From contig OX419756.1 in the NCBI GenBank assembly GCA_948567375.1, forward strand, positions 69,108,552-69,172,551: a stretch of 64,000 bases of DNA, given 5' to 3'. Shown here one piece after another: positions 56,332 to 64,000 of this stretch (the first letter of the stretch is position 1; each line of letters begins with the position of its first letter). The notes beneath the pieces are model-generated. The model did not search any database. It had not been told where the DNA came from and worked only from the letters and a program-made list of their open reading frames with translations. Both the position numbers and the translations under genes were made by a program. This DNA comes from Lunularia cruciata (taxonomy: Eukaryota; Streptophyta; Marchantiopsida; Lunulariales; Lunulariaceae).

Positions 56332-57384
56332 TCATCCCAAAGAGCAACATTGAACGTTGAGCAAGTTCATGCATAACTTGAACTTCTCAACGGGAACAGG
56401 TTTAGTCAACATATCACCTAACATATCAGCTGCGTTTACCTCTGTGCCAATCTTTTGCAAATTGGTTTCACCATTTGTCACAACTTCCCAGATAAAATGA
56501 TGTCTCACATCAATATGCTTTGTCCTTGGATGATATACTTGATTCTTTGCCAAGTGAATAGCGCTTTGGCTATCAAAAAAAAGTGTGGACTTCATATTAA
56601 GGAGTCCTACATCCTTGGCTAATCTTTGTAGCCATATTGTGTCTTTGGCAGCCTCAGTTGTGGCCATAAATTCCACCTTTGTAGTAGAAAGAACAACAGT
56701 AGATTGGAGAGTAGACTTCCAACTTACAGCATCACCAACAAGTGTAAAAACAAATCCTGTTGTAGACCTTCTCTTATCCAAGTCTCTGGCAAAATCAGAA
56801 TCTACATACCCTATAATTCCTTCTTCTTTTTCCTTCTCCACATCAAAGGTAATGCCAGTATTTATAGTCCCTTTCAAGTAACCAAGTATCAACTTCACAA
56901 CTTCCCAATGTTGTTTCCCTGGGTTTGCCATGTATCTACTCACCATACTCACAACATATGAGATATCTGATCTAGTGCAGGCCATAGCATACATTAAGCT
57001 TCCAACAACACTAGCATAAGGAATATTTGACATTACTTTTCTCTCCTTCTCATTTGATGGACATTTCTCTAATGATATCCTGAAATGACTTGCCATTGGA
57101 GTGTTCACTGGTTTTGCTTTCTCCATGCCAAACCGAGCAAGTAAGTTTTCCAAATATCTCCTTTGAGATATCCATAACTTTCCCTTGCTCCTGTCTTGGT
57201 GGATTTCAATCCCAAGTACCATCTTTGAAGAACCCAAGTCCTTCATATCAAACTCCTTACCAAGTTGTGCTTTCAATTTCTCCACCTCAACTATATCCTT
57301 TGCAGCAATCAACATATCATCCACATAGGGTACCAAGATGATTAAATCAAATACTCTAGGTCCATGTATCTTCTTGAGGTACAC
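56332..57384 (-). pseudogene. Copia RT C-terminal part and RNase H (block B)
   Basis: 350 residues with YVDDML, GSLMYAMACTRSDISY, GYVDSDFARDLDKRRSTTGF and the C-terminal DMLTKPVPVEKF. A TGA near 57,424 separates it from the upstream RT part, where the frame otherwise continues (NQGYNRSESDCCVYLKK). Confidence 0.92.
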
Positions 57385-57467
57385 ACAACAATCTGATTCA
57401 CTTCTGTTATATCCTTGGTTTCACATGAAAGCATCAAATTTCATGTACCAAAGTCTTGGATTTTGCT

Positions 57468-58028
57468 TTAGTCCATATAAAGACTTTTGTAACCTGCAAA
57501 CAAGGTTCTGGTTCCTTGGTACCACAAAACCTTCAGGTTGATGCATGTAAATCTCCTCCTCAGTTCTCCATGTAAAAAGCCAGTTGTAACATCTAGTTGC
57601 TCCAACTCCAAGTTATGCAATGCAGCTATTGCCAATAGTGCACAAATTGAAGAGATTTTTACTACAGGTGAAAAAATCTTATTAAAGTCAATACCTTCTT
57701 TTTGGCTATAACCCTTTGCTACAAGCCTTGCTTTGCATCTATCTCCACCTGATTTTGGAATTCCTTCCTTCCTCTGGAATATCCATCTGAAACCAATTGC
57801 CTTCTTTTGCATAGGCAATTTTTCAAGTCTCCAAGTTTGGTTTTTGGCCAAAGACTTCATCTCCTCTTCCATTGCACAATGCCGCTTTTGAAATTCTTGA
57901 TCTTGCATTGCCTCTTCATATGAAGAAGGCTCTCCATTCTCCGTAAGAAGAGCATAAGCTACAAATGAATCATCAAATATCTTTGGAGACCTTCTATCCC
58001 TATTTGGATATCTATGTTTATGAGACAC
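57468..58028 (-). pseudogene. Copia RT N-terminal part (block B)
   Basis: 186 residues: EPSSYEEAMQDQEFQ, EEEMKSLAKNQTW, RWIFQRKEGIPK, KARLVAKGYSQKEGIDF, then LDVTTGFLHGEL. The frame shifts shortly after this into the normal INLKV sequence. Confidence 0.9.
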
Positions 58029-58220
58029 TTCTGGGATTTTCTCTTCTAATGGTTCACTTGGTAAATCTACAAGAGGTGAAACGTCTTCATTTCCAGTATC
58101 AATATCTGTCTTAACAAAATCTGACTAAATTTGTTTTTTCTTTTCTTTTGCTATAATAATAGCCTTCATTGTACTTGTCTCATCAAAAAATACATCCCTA
58201 CTCACAAAAAGACAACACCT

Positions 58221-59240
58221 TTATGGATCCCATAATCTATATCCCTTGGTATCCTTCTCATGTCCCAAGAATATACATTTTCTAGATTTCGGATCTAACT
58301 TTGTCCTTTGTTCTTGTTGAATATGGACATAAGCTATGCATTCAAATACTCTAAGTGAAGAGTAATAAAAATGCCTACCTGTCCATTTTTTCATAGGTGT
58401 CTTACACTCAAAAGCAGTAGAGGGAGAAATGTTTACCGAATGACAAGCCGTATTTATAGCTTCTGCCCAAAAACTCTTCTCCAATCTGGAGTTGCTTAAC
58501 ATACTTCTGCTTCCTCCAAGAGTGTACAATTTATCCGCTCTGCCACACCATTTTGTTGAGGAGTACCCAGTATGGTAAAGTGGTGAATTATCCCTTCACT
58601 CTTACAATATCTATCAAAATTCTAGATTTGTATTCCCCACCATTATCAGATCTCTCTATATCTATCAAACTCTCTAGACTTGCATTCTCCACCATTATCA
58701 GATCTCAAACACTTCACTTTCCTTCCAGTTTGTTTCTCCATCATCAGCTTCCATTGTTTAAAGAGAGAGAATACCTCTGATTTTACTTCATGATGTAGAC
58801 CCATACTCTCCTAGAGTAATCATCAACCAAAGATACAAAATATAATGCTCTAGATTTTGAAGCTATAGGTGTAGAGCCCCAAAAATCAGAATGCATGTAG
58901 TCTTAAATTCTTTGTGCAATGAACTCTTGTGGAAAAGCTTACCCTCCGTTGCTTTTTTATTAGACAATGCTCACAAAATTTTAACTTACAACTTTCAAGG
59001 CACTTCAGAAGTTGTTACGTGGACAATTCACTTAGATCCCTTTCACTCATATGACCCAAACATAGGTGCCATAACTGAGTAAGATCTTTGGGATCCTCAT
59101 TTCCAGTAATAGTACTTGCCACTCGTCCAGTGATGGTCTCTCCAACAAGCTTATAAAGGTTTCCTATCTTCTTGCCCTTCATTACAACCAATGCTCCTTT
59201 TGATACCTTGAGTGTTCCATTTTCCCCACCTCCAACCATT
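58221..59240 (-). pseudogene. Copia integrase, fragmented (block B)
   Basis: 59,015-59,239 encodes the pre-integrase finger (LWHLCLGHMSERDLSELS). 58,221-58,529 encodes the integrase C-terminal part (KSFWAEAINTACHSVN, FECIAYVHIQ, KCIFLGHEKDTKGYRLWDP). Between them, frameshifts and a short duplication near 58,630-58,700 (TCTATCAAA...TCTAGA.TTG) break the core. This region is absent from block A. Confidence 0.85.
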
Positions 59241-59426
59241 TGAGTCCAAAATGCCTAGTGATATCAAATTCTTCTGTAACTCAAGAACATGCCTCACATC
59301 AAAGTCCTCACAATACCATCAACCATCTTAATGCATATTGTACCAATGCCAATAGCTTTACAAGCCATGTTGTTCCCCATTATTACAGATCCTCCATTGA
59401 ATGATTTTTACTCAGGAAACCACTAC

Positions 59427-60401
59427 TTATTTGGACACATATGGCAAGAGCAACCTAGTCCAATATCCATGACTCCTCAAATTGATCTTTGTCTTGGGTA
59501 ACACATACAATATCATCCACAACTCCTGATGACTCAGCAATGCTTGCTTGATCTGAAAGTTGACCTTTGTCCTTGTTAGACTCAAGCCTCTTGTTGTTAT
59601 GATCCTTCTTGAAATGTCCAACCTTCCCACAAATCCAGCACTTGCCTTTGAAACCTCCAGTTCTAGACTTGGATCTTGATTTACTCCTGACCTGATCTCT
59701 CTCTCTTGTCCTTCCTCTGATAAATAGAGCCTCTGAATTGTCTTTTCTTGGTTGGGTCTTTTTTGCATCTCATTGGACAATAATGCTAAAGTGACCTCCT
59801 CACAGTTTATATCATCCTTCCCATATAGAAGAGTTGTGACCAGATGCTCATATGATGGAGTAATTGAAGTCAATAACAACAATGCCTTATCCTACTCTTC
59901 TAACTTAACATCTATGCTCATCAACTCACAAATGATTTTGTTGAAAGCATTGAGGTGCTCCATAATACTGTGGCCTTCCTTCATCTGCAAGATATACAAC
60001 TTCTGTTTAAGAAACATTCTATTGTCAAAAACTTGGACATATAAAGATTCTCCAATTTGGCCCATAGTTTTGGTGCAGATTCCTCATTCATAGCATTGTA
60101 TTGCACTTCATCAGCAAGGTTCAACCTAATAGTGCTAATAGATCTGAGATCTACATCTTCATCTTCCCCATTCGTCACTTTTGTCCTCCTTTTTCTTCTT
60201 TAGTGCTCTATGCAGTCCTTGCTGGACAAGAAGGTCCTTCATCTTCAGTTGCCAAAGTCCAAAATTGTTTATCCCATCAAACTTCTCCACTGCAAATTTA
60301 GCATTTGATATGGATATCACCCCTGCCATTGCTTTGCTGTGGACTTGCTTCTGGAACCACTTCCCTGCACCCTCATATCTCAAGACACACTTCAGGACCA
60401 A
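59427..60401 (-). pseudogene. Copia gag (block B)
   Basis: The N-terminal part (KFDGINNFGLWQLKMKDLLVQQG, 60,159-60,401) is followed by ADEVQYNAMNEESAPKLWAKLENLYM (59,981-60,178) and by a later part (59,427-59,882; TLLYGKDDINCEEVTLALLSNEMQK). Frame changes separate the parts. A zinc-knuckle remnant (CWICGKVGHF..) is readable near 59,605-59,640 in another frame. Confidence 0.85.
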
Positions 60402-61061
60402 CTAAGCTCTTATACCAATTGTTAGAAAATACAGTCCCAAGGACCTCTCGCAATAGCACATCATAAGGCCCAATAAATCAGAGGACTAACAGGAAATAAA
60501 CTGGTTCACTCCGTCTCAACCCCTGAATATACAACTTCTGTTTAAGAAACATTCTATTGTCAAAAACTTGGACATATAAAGATTCTCCAATTTGGCCCAT
60601 AGTTTTGGTGCAGATTCCTCATTCATAGCATTGTATTGCACTTCATCAGCAAGGTTCAACCTAGTAGTGCTAATAGATCTGAGATCTACATCTTCATCTT
60701 CCCCATTCGTCACTTTTGTCCTCCTTTTTCTTCTTTAGTGCTCTATGCAGTCCTTGCTGGACAAGAAGGTCCTTCATCTTCAGTTGCCAAAGTCCAAAAT
60801 TGTTTATCCCATCAAACTTCTCCACTGCAAATTTAGCATTTGATATGGATATCACCCCTGCCATTGCTTTGCTGTGGACTTGCTTCTGGAACCACTTCCC
60901 TGCACCCTCATATCTCAAGACACACTTCAGGACCAACTAAGCTCTTATACCAATTGTTAGAAAATACAGTCCCAAGGACCTCTCGCAATAGCACATCATA
61001 AGGCCCAATAAATCAGAGGACTAACAGGAAATAAACTGGTTCACTCCGTCTCAACCCCTGA
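59992..61061 (-). repeat. 535-bp tandem duplication in copia 5' region
   Basis: The segment from about 59,992 to 60,526 is repeated at 60,527-61,061 with very few differences. It contains the gag start, primer site and the first ~107 bp of the LTR. The junction shows a 3-base overlap (ATA). Confidence 0.93.
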
Positions 61062-61245
61062 ATACCGGACTTCATGAGTATTGCACACTCAAGGTATCTA
61101 GTCACTTTAATACTCAACCCTAGAAGTGACCAAATATATATCTATACACGTGACTGCACATCATCGCATGATACAATAAGGAGTTTCCATCAATCAAGTT
61201 TTGCTCTTGCTCAGGCAAATCACTTATAGCAAGCCAAACATAACA
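60955..61245 (-). repeat. Copia 5' LTR (block B)
   Basis: 291 bp, same internal deletion as 22,921-23,211. A partial extra copy starts at 60,420 because of the tandem duplication. Confidence 0.88.
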
Positions 61246-62674
61246 CATGTCATGGCCATTGCACGTACGGCTGCCTTACAAGCTGCAATTTGTTTGACAG
61301 ATGAGAACTAGGTAAATGTGCCTCCTGATTACAATGTCTATGAAGTCTACTAGCATGTGCATATTTCATGCTTGTACTGCAGCTGTACAACGATTACGCT
61401 GCCTGCTATGATCATCAATTCTTCATATCCTTATATTTACTGTTTCTATTACCTCCTCACAGGGGTTCCCACACATAATTCGTCCAAAAATCCTTGCAGA
61501 TAGATTGCCTTGACATGCTTCTACTTACTGACTCGGATCCGCTCTGACTCTCTCCGCACTGATTTCCTAAATTTCACCTCCTTATCAACAAATGATTGAA
61601 TGTGACCGCGTCGTCGACATTCTAAATACTTTGCATATGGCATCCATTTTGTTAGAGTTCAGATGCGCTCCGGATCCATTTCTTCGACCCGACAATGAAT
61701 TACGAACACGAGTAAAAATTTATGGAAGTTACCATATGCATAACTTGCAGACGTCGATGTATTTCTGGTCTTCAGACTCCAGGGGTTTATCCAGTATTTA
61801 TAATAGATGCCAGTTCCGATTCCATTGACATCAGTGCGGCGGTTCCATTGACATCAGTGAGGACCTTTCTGCAAGAAATAATTGACTCTTTCTCCTCTCT
61901 CGAAACCGCGAGAGTCTTGAGGTAGATCTCATACTGTCAAAGCATTTAAATCCTAGTAGTGGCCATATTAGATTCGATGTAGCAATGCACGAGTCTAAGG
62001 TGTAGCTGAGAAAAGGGCACGGAATCATTTATCCCGGAAGTCAATTAAGTCATGGTTAGCCGTACATCCGAGACCATTGCCTAGCCAGGGACATGGCACG
62101 AATATCTCTTTGAGTGCATAGCCTCAAGTCCACTGGTAGTTATCCAAAAGTCCGAGAGGCTGAAGTTTCCAACGGATCCAAGGACTGGCTCTGCACCGGT
62201 TCCTTGAGTGGTAGAAGTAGCAACTCCCCCGGAGCAGGATGTGATGTAAAGACGTTCAGAATCGTGAGGTTAACAGTAGCAGCGCATGCACCATTTTGGG
62301 TGCAGTATACATTATGTGGCTCACAATGAATTTCTGGAGTCTAAAGCGGAGAAGCAGAAGTCCTTACTTTCGCCATTATTAAAGTCATCCGATTAAACAA
62401 GAAAAAACATTGAAACAGAAAGCTGGATATGATATTGGGTATGATATTGAGGACAGCTAACCTTCGTGATCACCAGCTTGCAATCGGGGCGCATGTTCAT
62501 CAACATCAATATTCAACAGTAATTAGCTAACTCACTACATGAGATGGCTTAGATAAACTGCAAGATTGACAGACCCTCCTAAACAGTTGTACCAAAGAAT
62601 ATTTTGTGGTGAACTATAAGATTTCACTCAACCCTATGATCGCAGGAGGGGTCAAGTAAAAAATGAGCTGGTTG
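61246..62674. other. Duplicated peroxidase upstream region (block B)
   Basis: Collinear with 23,212-24,632, with a short local duplication near 61,820-61,860 (TTCCATTGACATCAGTG twice). No gene. Confidence 0.6.
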
Positions 62675-62731
62675 TATAAGCATTTAAGCTGCTAAGTTTC
62701 AACCAACTGTAGCACTCAGATCATGAGTGCT
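62675..62731 (+). promoter_or_regulatory. Relic peroxidase promoter (block B)
   Basis: TATAAGCA (62,675-62,682) and AGCACTCAG-ATC-ATGAGTGCT (62,711-62,731). Confidence 0.6.
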
Positions 62732-63004
62732 TCTGGTCCATACTTGACAAAGTGCAACAAAGTTGACCTTGGATTCGCAGAGTCAGGTAAGTTCGTACCA
62801 TTGAAAATGTGAACTCACTAAGACTATACGAACACTTTCACTTTTCAATTGGTTCGTTTGGCCTACTAGCTGATCATGAAATAATCTAGATGTATCCTCT
62901 CTTCCTTTCTAATTCTAGAGTTTCTGACAGGTACTGAAATGGCTTTTTGCATCTTTCAGAACAGCGCTAGCAGAAAGAACTGGGCGCCACCTAGCACTTG
63001 CCAC

Positions 63005-63404
63005 AATACAGGTCTTCGTTATTCTCCGGCGCCGTGCTCCTGGCAGCCTGCGTACTTGACTCGAGTCATCCAGCTGCTAATGCTGCATCTCTGTCCGACA
63101 TTCTACGCTCAGCCATGTTTCTCAAGTGACAAAGATTGTTTCGTTGATGGTTGACCGAAAATTTGGGAAACCGACACGACTTTGGCTGGAGCTTTGAATC
63201 CCATGCAGTTCACGATTGCTGGGACCGGTTAAGGCACCCCACATTCACTATAGAACAGAGGGGAGAACCAGAGTTTGACTTACAGACTGGGCAAGGATTC
63301 TGGGGGGGGGACCTGCATGGGTAGTTTATTTAGCTTACCGTGATATATAATGTTCTTTGCTTGCGCTTATACAAGTTGGTATTTAAAATGGGTGTGATGG
63401 ATCC
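63005..63404 (+). pseudogene. Class III peroxidase pseudogene (block B)
   Basis: Same lesions as 24,963-25,498: start codon deleted, exon 1 frameshifted, intron 1 splice sites altered, exon 2 ending after GGGTGTGATGGATCC. Intron 1 is shortened further here and has a G run near 63,301. Exons 3 and 4 are missing. Confidence 0.9.
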
Positions 63405-63671
63405 CAATTAACAATAAAATTAAAGTAACTAAAAATTATTAACTTGTAGGCTAAGAGCATAATACATCGTCTCAAATTACGGCTTTTCTATTTGCACGTG
63501 TAATAAGCTGCGAAGATGGGACAAATAATTTGGGAGGTTACAGCCGAGGTTTTTAACGGGACATTATTTCTTCACAATTTGTGCTTAACCTATAGACATC
63601 GGCAACTTTTTCTCTGAATCACCATGAATTTTCTGACAGGAAAATACGGTTCTCATGGTGTTGCATTTTGG

Positions 63672-63755
<84 letters not shown>

Positions 63756-64000
63756 TTTTTTGCTTTTTGTTTTTGGATTCTATATAATGTCTTCCGTCTC
63801 GCGCATTGTACTGCCAAAAGTAATACCCCAGTTGTTGCTCTTATCTTGGCTACGTGGAAAGGAAAGTGGACAGGATGACCATTTGTCTTTTACTTGGGTT
63901 ATCCACGGTGACTTTATTTTATTAGTTTGATCTCGCTTCTTATTTTTATCTTTGTTTATAAGGCATTCGAATGTGGAGCTTCCTTTTCTCTTGTATTACA
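63405..64000. other. Block B tail to window edge, no gene seen
   Basis: Matches 25,499-26,036. Contains the long (AT)n tract; open frames through it encode only alternating Ile-Tyr. Confidence 0.55.
63673..63752. repeat. (AT)n microsatellite, long allele
   Basis: About 80 bases of uninterrupted TA alternation, against about 22 at the equivalent place in block A. Confidence 0.95.

Larger units (their letters stand above)
55882..61245 (-). mobile_element. Ty1/copia retrotransposon, longer copy (block B)
   Basis: LTRs at 55,882-56,302 and 60,955-61,245, with the same CATGT target duplication (55,877-55,881 and 61,246-61,250) as in block A. This copy keeps gag, integrase and RT/RNase H in copia order (integrase before RT) on the minus strand. 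The 5' end carries a 535-bp tandem duplication that includes part of the LTR and the primer site. Stops and frameshifts make it defective. Confidence 0.94.

Noticed and set aside
63624-63930. Open frames with long Ile-Tyr runs
   Set aside because: They are translations of the (AT)n microsatellite, whose length differs between blocks.
1-64000. tRNA or rRNA genes
   Set aside because: I saw no cloverleaf or rRNA-like sequence; the only tRNA-related matches are short retroelement primer-binding sites. A tRNAscan run would be decisive.

Overview
This is a stretch of land-plant nuclear DNA. The host genes are class III secretory peroxidases with the classic four-exon, three-intron layout. Around them lie several nested Ty3/gypsy and Ty1/copia LTR retrotransposons, together with AT-rich spacer and (AT)n microsatellites. 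There is no sign of prokaryotic organisation. The sequence does not fix the plant lineage. The unusual peroxidase motif HDCWV (normally HDCFV) and the mixture of gypsy families leave it open, and I name no species.

Layout. 1-11,740 is retrotransposon DNA: the end of a 'type-1' LTR, pieces of a 'type-2' chromovirus-like gypsy element, and inside these a nearly complete 7.8-kb minus-strand 'type-3' gypsy element (662-8464). 11,741-26,0xx is peroxidase block A. It holds a divergent gene pair (13,024-14,547 minus; 18,303-19,866 plus), an internally deleted copia element (20,339-23,211) with target-site duplication CATGT, and a decayed third peroxidase (24,963-25,498). 26,223-31,642 is old retrotransposon debris. 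31,643-43,554 is a type-2 element whose LTR is split by a complete 5.6-kb type-1 chromovirus (31,819-37,425, target-site duplication AAAAG). 43,555-46,172 holds 3' remnants of type-1 and type-3 elements. 46,173-48,071 is AT-rich spacer. 48,072-64,000 is block B, a close copy of block A that runs off the window. Its copia copy is longer (55,882-61,245).

The order [type-2 pieces]-[peroxidase block] occurs twice in the same orientation about 37 kb apart, so the window is best read as a large tandem segmental duplication. Later changes include a type-3 insertion in unit 1 only, about 6.8 kb present only in unit 2, an 822-bp loss in block B and different copia deletions. By eye the peroxidase genes differ at under about 1% between units, whereas the transposon parts differ at roughly 4-5%.

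Functionally there are four apparently intact secreted haem peroxidases (two near-identical pairs) and two pseudogenes. All six copies carry a TATA box followed by the same short palindrome in the presumed 5' leader. The most interesting non-gene signal is in the type-1 chromovirus LTR: a dense array of GAAnnTTC/TTCnnGAA modules directly upstream of its TATA box, which resembles plant heat-shock elements. Coordinates and divergence figures come from reading by eye. Splice sites are supported by conserved reading phase in all four genes.
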